Shown: positions 11,501 through 25,177 of the stretch, in pieces
How positions within the stretch are numbered: position 1 is the first letter of the stretch
Layout of the letters: the number at the start of each line of letters is the position of its first letter
Assembly: GCA_905221605.1 (NCBI GenBank)
Contig: CAJNDS010001078.1
Span: 1-36,275, forward strand
Source: Symbiodinium natans
Taxonomy: Eukaryota; Sar; Dinophyceae; Suessiales; Symbiodiniaceae
Direction of reading: 5' to 3'
DNA: 36,275 bases
The notes under the pieces: model-generated
The model's input: the letters and a program-made list of their open reading frames with translations, nothing else
Told to the model about the DNA's origin: nothing
Database searches by the model: none
Position numbers and translations under genes: made by a program

Positions 11501-14500
11501 ACAGATACCAGCAAACTCACAGGCAACAAATCGTACTTCTTGCCATGTCTCACGCAGATACCAGCAAATCACAGGCAACAAATCGTACTTCTTGCCATGT
11601 CTCATGCAGATACCAGCAAATCACAGGCAACAAATCGTACTTCTTGCCATGTCTCACACAGGTACCAGCAAATCACAGGCAACAAATCGTACTTCTTGCC
11701 ATGTCTCACCCAGATACCAGCAAATCTCAGCCAACAAATCGTACTTCTTGCCATGTCTCACGCAGATACCAGCAAATCACAGGCAACAAATCATACTTCT
11801 TGCCATGTCTCACGCAGATACCAGCAAATCATAGGCAATAAATCGTACTTCTTGCCATGTCTCACGCAGTTACCAGCAAATCACAGGCAACAAATCGTAC
11901 CCTTCTTGCCATGTCTCACACAGATACCAGCAAATCACAGGCAACAAATCGTACTTCTTGCCATGTCTCACGCAGATACCAGCAAATAACAGGCAACAAA
12001 TCGTACTTCTTGCCATGTCTCACACAGATACCAGCAAATCACGGGCAACAAATCGTACTTCTTGCCATGTCTCACGCAGATACCAGCAAATCACAGGCAG
12101 CAAATCGTACTTCTTGCCATGTCTCACGTAAATACCAGCAAATCACAAGCAACAAATCGCACTTCTTGCCATGTCTCACGCAGATACAAGCAAATCCCAG
12201 GCAACAAATCGTACTTCTTGCCATGTCTCACACAGATACCAGCACATCAAAGGCAACAAATCGTACTTCTTGCCATGTCTCACGCAGATACCAGCAAATC
12301 TCAGGCAACAAATCGTACTTCTTGCCATGTCTCACGCAGATATCAGCAAATCACAGGCAACAAATCGTACTTCTTGCAATGTCTCACGCAGATACCAGCA
12401 AATCACAGGCAACAAATCGTATTTCTTGCCATGTCTCACGCAGATACCAGCGAATCACAGGCAACAAATCGTACTTTTTGCCACGTCTCACGCAGATACC
12501 AGCAAATCACAGGCAACAAATCGTACTTCTTGCCATGTCTCACACAGATACCAGCAAATCACAGGCAACAAATCGTACTTCTTGCCATGTCTCACGCAGA
12601 TACCAGCAAATCACAGGCAACAAATCGTACTTCTTGCCATGTCTCACGAAGATACCAGCAAATCACAGGCAACAAATCGTACTTCTTTCCATGTCTCGCA
12701 CAAATACCAGTAAATCTCAGGCAACAAATCGTACTTCTTGCCATGTCTCACGCAGATACCAGCAAATCACAGGCAACAAATCGTACTTCTTGCCATGTCT
12801 CACGCAGATACCAGCAAATCACAGGCAACAAATCGTACTTCTTGCTATGCCTCACACAGATACCAGCAGATCACAAGCAACAAATCGCACATCTTGCCAT
12901 GCCTAACACAGATAGCAAATCATGGTTAACAAATCGTACATCTTGCCATGCCTCACACAGATGCCAGCAAATCACAGGCAACAAATCGTACTTCTTGCCA
13001 TGTCTCACGCAGATACCAGCAAATCACAGGCAACAAATCGTACATCTTGCCATGCCTCACACAGATACCAGCAAATCCCAGGCAACAAGTCATACATCTT
13101 GACATGCCTCGGACAGATACCAAATCACAGGTAACAAATCGTACTTCTTGCCATGTCTCACGCAGATACCAGCAAATCACAGGCAACAAATCGTACTTCT
13201 TGCCATGTCTCACGCAGATAACAGCAAATCACATGCAACAAATCGTACTTCTTGCCATGTCTCACGCAGATACCAGCAAATCACAGGCAACAAATCGTAC
13301 TTCTTGCCATGTCTCACACAGATACCAGCAAATCACAGGCAACAAACCGTTCATCTTGCCATGCTTCACACAGATACCAGCAAGTCACAGGCAACCAATC
13401 GTACTTCTTGTTATGTCTCACGCAGATACCAGCAAATCACAGGCAACAAATCGTACTTCTTGCAATGTCTCACGCAGATAGCAAATCAGAGGCAACAAAT
13501 CGTACTTCTTGCCATGTCTCACCAGATACCAGCAAATCACAGGCAACAAATTCATCTTGCCATGCTTCACACAGATACCAGCAAGTCACAGGCAACCAAT
13601 CGTACTTCTTGCCATGTCTCACGCAGATACCAGCAAATCACAGGCAACAAATCGTACTTCTTGCCATGTCTCACGCAGATACCAGCAAATCACAGGCAAC
13701 AAATCGTACTTCTTGCCATGTCTCACGCAGATACCAGCAAATCACAGGCAACAAATCGTACTTCTTGCCATGTCTCACGCAGATACCAGCAAATCCCAGG
13801 CAACAAATCGTACTTCTTGCCATGTCTCACACAGATACCAGCACATCACAGGCAACAAATCGTACTTCTTGCCATGTCTCACGCAGATACCAGTAAATCG
13901 CAGGCAACAAATCGTACTTCTTGCCATGTCTCACACAGATATCAGCAAATCACAGGCAACAAATCGTACTTCTTGCCATGTCTCACGCACATACCAGCAA
14001 ATCACAGGCAACAAATCGTATTTCGTGCCATGTCTCACGCAGATACCAGCAAATCACAGGCAACAAATCGTACTTCTTGCCATGTCTCATACAGATACCA
14101 GCAAATCACAGGCAACAAATCGTACTTCTTGCCATGTCTCACGCACATACCAGCAAATCACAGGCAACAAATCGTACTTCTTGCCATATCTCACGCAGAT
14201 ACCAGCAAATCACAGGCAACAAATCGTACTTCTTGCCATGTCTCGCGCAGATACCAGCAAATCACAGGCAACAAATCGTGCTTCTTGCCATGTCTCACAC
14301 GGATACCAGCAAATCACAGGCAACAAATCGTACTTCTTGCCATGTCTCACGCAGATACCAGCAAATCACAGGCAACAAATCGTACTTCTTGCCATGTCTC
14401 ACGCAGATACCAGCAAATCACTGGCAACAAATCGTACTTCTTGTCATGTCTCACGCAAATACCAGCAAATCACAGGCAACAAATCGTACTTCTTGCCATG

Positions 14501-17500
14501 TCTCACGCAGATACCAGCAAATCACAGGCAACAAATCTTACTTCTTGCCATGTCTCACGCAGATACCAGCAAATCACAGGCAACAAATCGTACTTCTTGC
14601 CATGTGCAGATACCAACAAATCATAGGCAACAAATCGTACTTCTTGCCATGTCTCACGCAGATACCAGCAAATCACAGGCAACAAATCGTACCCTTCTTG
14701 CCATGTCTCACACAGATACCAGCAAACACAGGCAAAAATAGTACTTCTTGCATGTCTCACGCAGATACCAGCAAGTCACAGGCAACAAATCGTACTTCTT
14801 GCCATGTCTCACGCAGATACCAGCAAATCACAGGCAACAAATCGTACTTCTTGCCATGTCTCACACAGATACCAGCAAATCTCAGGCAACAAATCGTACT
14901 TCTTGCCATGTCTCACGCAGTACCAGCAAATCCAGGCAACCAAATCGTACTTCTTGCCATATCTCACGCAGATACCAGCAAATCACAGGCAACAAATCGT
15001 GCTTCTTGCCATGTCTCACGCAGATACCAGCAAATCACAGGCAACAAATCGTACTTCTTGCCATGTCTCACGCAGATACCAGCAAATCACAGGCAACAAA
15101 TCGTACTTCTTGCGATGTCTCACGCAGATACCAGCAAATCACAGGCAACAAATCGTACTTCTGGCCATTGTCTCACGCAGATACCAGCAAATCACAGGCA
15201 CAAATCGTAATGCCTTGCCCTGTCTCACCAGGAACCAGCAAATCGCAGGCAACAACATCGTTACTTTGCCATGTCTTCATGTCTCACACAGATACAGCAA
15301 ACACAGCAACAATGTAATTCTTGCATATCTCACTCAGCAGATACCAGCAAATCACAGGCACAAATCGTACTTCTTGCCATGTCTCACGCAGATACCAGCA
15401 AATCACAGGCAACAAATCGTACTTCTTGCCATGTCTCACGCAGATACCAGCAAATCACAGGCAACAAATCGTACTTCTTGCCATGTCTCACGCAGATACC
15501 AGCAAATCACAGGCAACAAATCGTACTTCTTGCCATGTCTCACGCACATACCAGCAAATCACAGGCAACAAACCGTACTTCTTGCCATGTCTCACGCAGA
15601 TACCAGCAAATCACAGGCAACAAATCGTACTTCTTGCCATGTCTCATGCAGATACCAGCAAATCACAGGCAACAAATCGTGCTTCTTGCCATGTCTCACA
15701 CAGATACCAGCAAATCACAGGCAACAAATCGTACTTCTTGCCATGTCTCACACAGATACCAGCGAATCACAGGCAACAAATCGTACTTCTTGCCATGTCT
15801 CACGCAGATACCAGCAAATCACATGCAACAAACCGTACTTCTTGCCATGTCTCATACAAATATCAGCAAATCACAGGAAACAAATCGTACTTCTTGCCAT
15901 GTCTCATGCAGATACCAGCAAATCACAGGCAACAAATCGTACTTCTTGCCATGTCTCACGCAGATACCAGCAAATCACAGGCAACAAATCGTACTTCTTG
16001 CCATGTCTCACGCAGATACCAGCAAATCACAGGCAACAAATCGTACTTCTTGCCATATCTCACGCAGATACCAGCAAATCACAGGCAACAAATCGTGCTT
16101 CTTGCCATGTCTCACGCAGATACCAGCAAATCACAGGCAACAAATCGTACTTCTTGCCATGTCTCACAGATACCAGCAAATCACAGGCAACAAATCGTAC
16201 TTCTTGCCATGTCTCACGCAGATACCAGCAAATCGCAGGCAACAAATCGTACTTCTTGCCATGTCTCACACAGATACCAGCAATTCACAGTCAACAAATC
16301 GTACTTCTTGCCATGTCTCACGCAGATACCAGCAAATCACAGGCAACAAATCGTACTTCTTGCCATGTCTCACGCAGATACCAGCAAATCACAGGCAACA
16401 AATCGTACTTCTTGCCATGTCTCACGCAGATACCAGCAAATCACAGGCAACAAATCGTATTTCTTGCCATGTCTCACGCAGATACCAGCAAATCACAGGC
16501 AACAAATCGTACTTCTTGCCATGTCTCACGCAGATACCAGCGAATCACAGGCAACAAACCGTACTTCTTGCCATGTCTCACGCAGATACCAGCAAATCAC
16601 AGGCAACAAATCGTACTTCTTGCCATATCTCACACAGATACCAGCAAATCACAGGCAACAAATCGTACTTCTTGCCATGTCTCACGCAGATACCAGCAAA
16701 TCACGGGCAACAAATCGTACTTCTTGCCATGTCTCATGCAGATACCAGCAAATCTAAGGCAATAAATCGTACTTCTTGCCATGTCTCACGCAGATACCAG
16801 CGAATCACAGGCAACAAATCGTACTTCTTGCCATGTCTCATGCAGATACCAGCAAATCACAGGCAACAAATCGTACTCCTTGCCATGTCTCACGCAGATA
16901 CCAGCAAATCACAGGCAACAAATCGTACTTCTTGCCATGTCTCACGCAGATACCAGCGAATCACAGACAACAAATCGTACTTCTTCATGTCTCATGCAGA
17001 TACCAGCAAATCACAGGCAACAAATCGTACTTCTTGCCATGTCTCACGCAGATACCAGCAAATCACAGGCAACAAATCGTACTTCTTGCCATGTCTCATG
17101 CAGATACCAGCAAACCTCAGGCAACAAATCGTACTTCTTTGTATGTCTCACGCAGATACCAGCAAATCACAGTCAACAAATCGTACTTCTTGCCATGTCT
17201 CACACAGATACCAGCAAATCACAGGCAACAAATCGTACTTCTTGCCACGTCTCACGCAGATACCAGCAAATCACAGGCAACAAATCGTACTTCTTGCCAT
17301 GTCTCACGCAGATACCAGCAAATCACAGGCAACAAATCGTACTTCTTGCCATGTCTCACGCAGATACCAACAAATCACAGGCAACAAATCGTACTTCTTG
17401 CCATGTCTCACGCAGATACCAGCAAATCACAGGCAACAAATCGTACTTCTTGCCATGTCTCACACAGATACCAGCAAATCACAGGCAACAAATCGTACTT

Positions 17501-17579
17501 CTTGCCATGTCCCACGCAGATACCAGCAAATCACAGGCAATAATTCGTACTTCTTGCCATGTCTCACACAAATACCAGC
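8531..17579 (+). repeat. Satellite family B core array, segment 1 (52-bp monomer)
   Basis: About 174 head-to-tail monomers, consensus CAGATACCAGCAAATCAC, AGGCAACAAATCGTAC, TTCTTGCCATGTCTCACG (52 bp; 17 A, 16 C, 8 G, 11 T). Most copies differ from consensus at only 0-3 positions. B1-type monomers form an island at about 12840-13110. A 2-bp insertion variant (GTACCCTTCTTGCC) recurs at about 9919, 10961, 11478, 11897 and 14689. A small cluster of damaged monomers lies at 14725-14945. The monomer has no stop codon in any forward frame, so long frames run throughout; these are not called as genes. Confidence 0.97.
15155..15365 (+). repeat. Indel-rich family B tract
   Basis: Four to five monomers with many single-base gains and losses, such as AACAACATCGTTACTTTGCC and an AACAATGTAATTC variant, flanked by clean monomers on both sides. 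The abrupt change in quality looks like unpolished sequence rather than ordinary decay. Confidence 0.7.
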
Positions 17580-18790
17580 AAATCACAGGCAACAAATCGT
17601 ATTTCTTGCCATGTCTCACGCAGATACCAGCAAATCACAGGCAACAAATCGTACTTCTTGCCACTGTCTCATGCAGATACAGCAATCACAGCAACAATCG
17701 TAATTTCTTGCCATGGCCCGCACACAAGATACCAGCAAATTCACAGCACAAATCGTACGTCTTGCCATGTCTCAGATCCAAGCAAATCAACAGGCCAACA
17801 AATCGTACTTCTTGCATGTTTTACACAGAACCGCAAATCACAGGCAACAATCGTACTTCTTGCCATGTCTCGCGCAGATACCAGCAAGTCACAGGCAACA
17901 AATTGTACTTCTTGACATGTCTCACACAGAATACCACAAATCACAGTGCAACAAATCGTACTTGGCCATGTCTCACCAGATAGCCAGCATGAAGTGCACA
18001 GTTCACAAATCGTACTTCTTGCCATGTCTCACGCGAACCACAATCACAGGCAAACAAATCGTACTTTCTTGCCATGTCCACGCAGATACCACAATCACAG
18101 GCCAAATCGTACTTCTTTGCCATGTCTCATTCAGATACCGTCAAATCACAGGCAACAAATCGTACTTCTTGCCATGTCTCACGCAGATACCACAAAATCA
18201 GAAAACAGGCAACAAATCTTACTTCCTTTGCATGTCTCAACCCGATACCAGCAAAATACAGGCACCAAAATCATACTTTCTTGCATTGTCCCTCACCAGA
18301 CTACCAGCAAATCACAGGCAACAAATCGTACTTCTTCCATGGTCCAGATACCAGCAAATCACAAGGCAACAAATCGGTACTTCTTTCCATGTCTCCGCAG
18401 ATTCCAGCAAATCACAGGCAACAAATCGTACTTCTTGCCATGTCTCACGCAGATACCAGCAAATCACAGGCAACAAATCGTACTTCTTGCCATGTCTCAC
18501 ACAGATACCAGCAAATCACAGGCAACAGATCGTACTTCTTGCCATGTCCCACGCAGATACCAGCAAATGACAGGCAACAAATCGTACTTCTTGCCATGTC
18601 TCACGCAGATACCAGCAAATCACAGGCAAAAATCGTACTTCTTGCCATGTCTCACGCAGATACCAGCAAATCACAGGCAACAAATCGTACTTCTTGCCAT
18701 GTCTCATGCAGATACCAGCAAATCACAGGCAACAAATCGGATTTCTTGCCATGTCCCTCACACAGATACCAGCAAATCACAGGCAACAAT

Positions 18791-18812
18791 CATTATTTAA
18801 TTTTTAATAATG
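18791..18812. repeat. AT-rich palindrome inside a B monomer
   Basis: Perfect 7-bp arms CATTATT and AATAATG around an 8-base T-rich loop replace the ATCG of a B monomer, between AGGCAACAAT and GTACTTC. The identical insertion is at 25156-25177 in the noisy copy of this block. No further copy was seen elsewhere in the window. Confidence 0.85.
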
Positions 18813-21299
18813 TACTTCTTGCCATGTCATCAGATACCAGCAAATCACAGGCAACAAATCGTTATTTCCTTGCATGTTTTTACACAGAAACCCGCCAATT
18901 CACAGGCAACAAATCGTACTTCTTGCCATGTCTCACCCAGATACCAGCAAATCACAGGCAACAAATCGTACTTCTTGCCATGTCTCACACAGATACCAGC
19001 AAATCACAGGCAACAAATCGTACTTCTTGCCATGTCTCACGCAGATGCCAGCAAATCACAGGCAACAAATCGTACTTCTTGCTAAATCTCACGCAGATAC
19101 CAGCAGATCACAGGCAACAAATCGTACTTCTTGCCATGTCTCACGCAGATACCAGCAAATCACAGGCAGCAAATCGTACTTCTTGCCATGTCTCACGCAG
19201 ATACCAGCAAATCACAGGCAACAAATCGTACTTCTTGCCATGTCTCATGCAGATACCAGCAAATCACAGGCAACAAATCGTACTTCTTGCCATGTCTCAC
19301 GCAGATACCAGCAAATCACAGGCAACAAATCGTACTTCTTGCCACGTCTCACACAGATACCAGCAAATCACAGGCAACAAATCGTACTTCTTGCCATGTC
19401 CATCAGATACATCAAATCACAGGGCACAAATCGGTACTTCGTGCCATGTCTCACACAGATTACCAGCAAATCACAGGCAAAAAACAAATCTACTTCTTCC
19501 ATGTCTCATATACCAGCAAATCACGCAACAATCGTACTTCTTGCCATGTCTCACGCAATACCATCATCACAGGCCAACAACTCGTACTTCTTGCCATGTC
19601 TCACGCAAATAACCATCCAAATCACAGGCACAAATCGTACCTTCGTTGCCATGTCCTCACACAGGTACAGCAAATAATCGTACTTCTTGCCATGTCTCAC
19701 GCAGATACCAGCAAATCACAGGCAACAAATCGTACTTCTTGCCATGTCTCACGCAGATACCAGCAAATCACAGGCAACAAATCGTACTTCTTGCCATGTC
19801 TCAGGCAACAAATCGTACTTCTTGCCATGCCTCACACAGATACCAGCAAATCACAGACAACAAGTCGTACTTCTTGCCATGTCTCACGCGGATACCAGCA
19901 AATCACAGGCAACAAATCGTACTTCTTGCCATGTCTCATGCAGATACCAGCAAATCACAGGCAACAAATCATATTTCTTGCCATGTCTCACGCAGATACC
20001 AGCAAATCACAGGCAACAAATCGTACTTCTTGCCATGTCTCATGCAGATACCAGCAAATCACAGGCAACAAATCGTACTTCTTGCCATGTCTCACACAGA
20101 TACCAGCAAATCACAGGCACAGATCGTACTTCTTGCCATGTCTCACACAGATACCAGCAAATCACAGGCAACAAATCGTACTTCTTGCCATGTCTCACGC
20201 AGATACCAGCAAATCACATGCAACAAACCGTACTTCTTGCCATGTCTCACACAGATACCAGCAAATTCACAGGAAACAAATCGTTCTTCTTGCCATGTCT
20301 CACACAGATACCAGCAAATCACAGGCAACATATCGTACTTCTTGCCATGTCTCAGATACCAGCAAATCTCAGGCAACAAATCGTACTTCTTGTCAGATAC
20401 CAGCAAATAACAGGCAACAAATCGTACTTCTTGCCATGTCTCACGCAGATACCAGCAAATCACAGGCAACAAATCGTACTTCTTGCCATGTCTCACGCAG
20501 ATACCAGCAAATCACAGGCAACAAATCGTACTTCTTGCCATGTCTCACGCAGATACCAGCAAATCACAGGCAACAAAACGTGCTTCTTGCCATGTCTCAC
20601 GCAGATACCAGCAAATCACAGGCAACAAACCGTACTTCTTGCCATGTCTCACCCAGATACCAGCAACTCACAGGCAACAAATCGTACTTCTTGCCATGTC
20701 TCACGCAGATACCAGCAAATCACAGGCAACAAATCGTACTTCTTGCCATGTCTCACGCAGATACCAGCAAATCACAGGCAACAATCTTACTCTGCGATGT
20801 CTCACGCAGATACCAGCAAAATCACAGGCATCGTACTTCTTGCCATGTCTCACGCAGATACCAGCAAATCACAGGCAACAAATCGTACTTCTTGCCATGT
20901 CTCACGCAGATACCAGCAAATCACAGGCAACAAATCGTACTTCTGCCATGTCTCACACAGATACCAGCAAATCTCAGGCAACAAATCGTACTTCTTGCCA
21001 TGTCTCACGCAGATACCAGCAAATCACAGGCAACAAACCGTACTTCTTGCCATGTCTCACGCAGATACCAGCAAATCACAGGCAACAAATCGTACTTCTT
21101 GCCATGTCTCACGCAGATACCAACAAATCACAGGCAACAAAATCGTACTTCTTGCCATGTCTCGCGCAGATTCCAGCAAATCACAGGCAACAAATCGTAC
21201 TTCTTGCCATGTCTCACGCAGATACCAGCAAATCACGGGCAACAAATCGTACTTCTTGCCATGTCTCACGCAGAAAATCACAGGCAACAAATCGTACTT

Positions 21300-21403
21300 C
21301 ATGCACTGGAAGGCCTACAACCACAAATCCGAATGAAAATTGTGGTCCTAAGACACGCGGAGCTGGATCTTATACGTGGCGCCGCGGGGGTCACATAGAG
21401 GCA
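21300..21403 (+). pseudogene. Captured fragment of a gypsy-type gag, embedded in family B
   Basis: A ~104-bp non-satellite island. In the frame starting at 21303 it reads ALEGLQPQIRMKIVVLRHAE then LDLIRGAAGVT before TAG at 21396-21398. The pattern 'LEGL-P-IR-KI/V' with an amphipathic follow-on is typical of the gag domain of Ty3/gypsy-type LTR retrotransposons; this is family knowledge, not a search result. It is only about 32 codons, with no start of its own. It happens to be in frame with the satellite reading frame upstream. A degraded twin lies at 27716-27815. Confidence 0.6.
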
Positions 21404-21660
21404 GATACCAGCAAATCACAGGCAACAAATCGTACTTCTTGCCATGTCTCATGCAGAAAACAGCAAATCCCAGGCAACAAATCGTACTTCTTGCCATGTC
21501 TCACACAAATACCAGCAAATCACAGGCAACAAATCGTACTTCTTGCCATGTCTCACGCAGATACCAGCAAATCACAGGCAACAAATCGTACTTCTTGCCA
21601 TGTCTCACGCAGATACCAGCAAATCACAGGCAACAAATTGTACTTCTTGCCATGTCTCAC

Positions 21661-23004
21661 GCAGATACCAGCAAATCACAGGCAACAAATCGTACTTCTT
21701 GCCATGGCTCACGCAGATACCAGCAAATCACAGGCAACAAATCGTACTTCTTGCCATGTCTCAGATACCAGCAAATCACAGGCAACAAATCGTACTTCTT
21801 GCCATGTCTCACGCAGATACCAGCAAATCACAGGCAACAAATCGTACTTCTTGCACCGATACCAGCAAATCACAGGCAACAAATCGTACTTCTTGCCATG
21901 TCTCACACAGATACCAGCAAATCACAGGCAACAAATCGTACTTCTTGCCGTGTCTCACGCAGATACCAGCAAATCACAGGCAACATATCGTACTTCTTGC
22001 CATGTCTCACGCAGATACCAGCAAATCACCGGCAACAAATCGTACTTCTTGCCATGTCTCACGCAGATTCCAGCAAATCACAGGCAACAAATCGTACTTC
22101 TTGCCATGTCTCACGCAGATACCAGCAAATCACAGGCAACAAATCGTACTTCTTGCCCTGTCTCATGCAGATACCAGCAAATCACAGGCAACAAATCGTA
22201 CTTCTTGCCATGTCTCACGCAGATACCAGCAAATCACATGCAACACATCGTACTTCTTGCCATGTCTCACGCAGATACCGCAAATTACAGGCAACAAATC
22301 GTACTTCTTGCCATGTCTCACGCAGATACCAGCAAATCACAGGCAACAAATCGTACTTCTTGCCATGTCTCACGCAGATACCAGCAAATCACGGGCAACA
22401 AATCGTACTTCTTGCCATGTCTCACGCAGATACCAGCAAATCACAGGCAACAAATCGTACTTCTCGCCATGTCTCACACAGATACCAGCAAATCACAGGC
22501 AACAAATCGTACTTCTTGCCATGTCTCACGCAGATACCAGCAAATCACAGGCAACAAATCGTATTTCTTGCCATGTCTCATGCAGATACCAGCAAATCAC
22601 AGGCAACAAATCGTACTTCTTGCCATGTCTCACGCAGATACCAGCAAATCACAGGCAACAAATCGTACTTCTTGCCATGTCTCACCCAGATACCAGCAAA
22701 TCACAGGCAACAAATCGTACTTCTTGCCATGTCTCACACAGATACCAGCAAATCACAGACAACAATTCGTACTTCTTGCCATGTCTCACGCAGATACCAG
22801 CAAATCACAGGCAACAAATCGTACTTCTTGCCATGTCTCACGCAGATACCAGCAAATCACAGGCAACAAATCGTACTTCTTGCAATGTCTCAAGCAGATA
22901 CCAGCAAATCACAGACAACAAATCGTACTTCTTGCCATGTCTCACGCAGATACCAGCAAATCACAGGCAACAAATCGTACTTCTTGCCATGTCTCATGCA
23001 GATA
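21661..23004 (+). repeat. Satellite family B core array, segment 2
   Basis: About 26 clean monomers of the core type in direct orientation. It includes truncated monomers lacking the CTCACGCAG part or neighbouring bases (near 21764 and 21855) and a CCCTGTCTCATGCAG variant near 22155. No other feature is seen. Confidence 0.95.
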
Positions 23005-23530
23005 CCAGCAGAAGTGCACAGGACCACAAATCTTAATTCTTGCCATGTCTCAGCAGATACCAGCAATGAGGCAAACCAATCGTAATTTCTTGCCAATGTA
23101 TTCACGCAGGATACCAGCAAACTCAACAGGCAACAAATCGTGACTTCTTGCCATGTCTCACGCAGGATACCAGCAAAGCACAGGCAACAAATAGTACTCT
23201 TGCCATGTCTCAGCAGAACCCAGCAAATCACAGGCAACAAATCGTACTTCTTGCCTATGCTCACGCAGATACCAGCAATCACAGGCAAACAAAATCGTAC
23301 TCTTGCCATGTCTCAGATACAGCAAATCACAGGCAACAAAATCGTACTTATTGCCATGTCGCACGAGGATACCAGCACAAATCAGGGCACAAATCGTATT
23401 ACTTGCCATGTCTCACGCAGTACCAGCAAATCACCGCAACAAATCGTACTTCTTGCCATGTCTCACCAGATACCAGCAAATCAACAGGCACCAAATCGTA
23501 CGTTTGCCGTGTCTCACGCAGGATACCAGC
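23005..23530 (+). repeat. Indel-rich family B tract
   Basis: About ten monomers with dense single-base insertions and deletions, such as CAGGATACC, GCAATCACAGGCAAACAAAATCG and AGAAGTGCACAGG, between clean monomers. The unit order is still family B and no gene is present. It resembles the noisy tracts at 23946-28050, but no twin of it was recognised in the window. Confidence 0.8.
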
Positions 23531-23945
23531 AAATCACATGCAACAAATCGTACTTCTTGCCATGTCTCACGCAGATACCAGCAAATCACAGGCAACAAAT
23601 CGTACTTCTTGCAATGTCTCACGCAGATGCCAGCAAATCACAGGCAACAAATCGTACTTCTTGTCATGTCTCACACAGATTCCAGCAAGTCACAGGCAAC
23701 AAATCGTTCATCTTGCCATGCTTCACACAGATACCAGCAAATCACAGGCAACAAATCGTACTTCTTGCCATGTCTCACGCAGATAACAGCAAATCACAGG
23801 CAACAAATCGTACTTCTTGCCATGTCTCACGTAGATACCAGCAAATCACAGGCAACAAATCGTACTTCTTGCCATGTCTCACGCAGATACCAGCAAATCT
23901 CAGGCAACAAATCGTACTTCTTGCCATGTCTCACGCAGATACCAG
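23525..23945 (+). repeat. Clean family B block X, first copy
   Basis: Eight monomers with a distinctive variant order: CACATGC; TTGCAATG; CAGATGCC; TTGTCATG with CAGATTCC and CAAGTCAC; TTCATCTTGCCATGCTTCAC; CAGATAACAGC; CACGTAGATACC; AAATCTCAGG. The same series occurs at about 28116-28536 (offset 4591). The two copies directly flank the noisy block 23946-28050. Confidence 0.88.
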
Positions 23946-25155
23946 CAAAGTCACGGCAACAAATCGTATTTCTTGCCATGTCCTCACCAGATACAGCAAA
24001 TCACAGGCAACAAATCGTACTTCTTGCCACTGTCTCATGCAGATACAGCAATCACAGCAACAATCGTAATTTCTTGCCATGGCCCGCACACAAGATACCA
24101 GCAAATTCACAGCACAAATCGTACGTCTTGCCATGTCTCAGATCCAAGCAAATCAACAGGCCAACAAATCGTACTTCTTGCATGTTTTACACAGAACCGC
24201 AAATCACAGGCAACAATCGTACTTCTTGCCATGTCTCGCGCAGATACCAGCAAGTCACAGGCAACAAATTGTACTTCTTGACATGTCTCACACAGAATAC
24301 CACAAATCACAGTGCAACAAATCGTACTTGGCCATGTCTCACCAGATAGCCAGCATGAAGTGCACAGTTCACAAATCGTACTTCTTGCCATGTCTCACGC
24401 GAACCACAATCACAGGCAAACAAATCGTACTTTCTTGCCATGTCCACGCAGATACCACAATCACAGGCCAAATCGTACTTCTTTGCCATGTCTCATTCAG
24501 ATACCGTCAAATCACAGGCAACAAATCGTACTTCTTGCCATGTCTCACGCAGATACCACAAAATCAGAAAACAGGCAACAAATCTTACTTCCTTTGCATG
24601 TCTCAACCCGATACCAGCAAAATACAGGCACCAAAATCATACTTTCTTGCATTGTCCCTCACCAGACTACCAGCAAATCACAGGCAACAAATCGTACTTC
24701 TTCCATGGTCCAGATACCAGCAAATCACAAGGCAACAAATCGGTACTTCTTTCCATGTCTCCGCAGATTCCAGCAAATCACAGGCAAACAAATCGTACTT
24801 CTTGCATGTCGTCAACGCAGATACCATCAAATCATCAGGCAACAAATCGTACTTGCTTGCCCATGTCTCACACAGATACCACAAATCACACGGCAACAGA
24901 TCGTCCTCTTGCCATGTCCCACGCATATACAGCAAATGACAGGCAACAAATCGTACTTCTGCCATCCCTCACGCAGAAATACCACAAATCACAGGCAAAA
25001 ATCGTACGTCTTGCCATGTCTCACGCAGATCCAGCAAATCACAGGCAACAATCGGACTTCTTGCATGTCTCATGCAGAACCAGCAAATCCCAGGCAACAA
25101 ATCGGATTTCTTGCCATGTCCCTCACACAGATACCAGCAAATCACAGGCAACAAT

Positions 25156-25177
25156 CATTATTTAATTTTTAATAATG
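25156..25177. repeat. AT-rich palindrome, second copy
   Basis: Identical to the palindrome at 18791-18812, with the same flanking bases. It serves as an anchor showing that the two blocks are copies of one sequence. Confidence 0.85.

Larger units (their letters stand above)
17580..21660 (+). repeat. Family B block duplicated at 23946-28050 (mostly clean version)
   Basis: Family B monomers matching about 23946-28050 in order and in rare variants, offset 6356-6415 bp. Two parts are themselves indel-rich and verbatim the same in both places: about 17630-18421 against 23996-24787, and about 19385-19673 against 25741-26029. The rest (18422-18780 and 19680-21660) is clean here but noisy in the other copy. 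Shared private variants include an AACAGATCG monomer, a GTCCCACGC monomer, an AAATGACAGG monomer, the AT palindrome at 18791 and the gag piece at 21300. Confidence 0.9.

Noticed and set aside
8531-17579. CRISPR array (regular direct repeats).
   Set aside because: Units are contiguous 52-bp monomers with no unique spacers, no leader and no cas genes, in a eukaryotic satellite setting.
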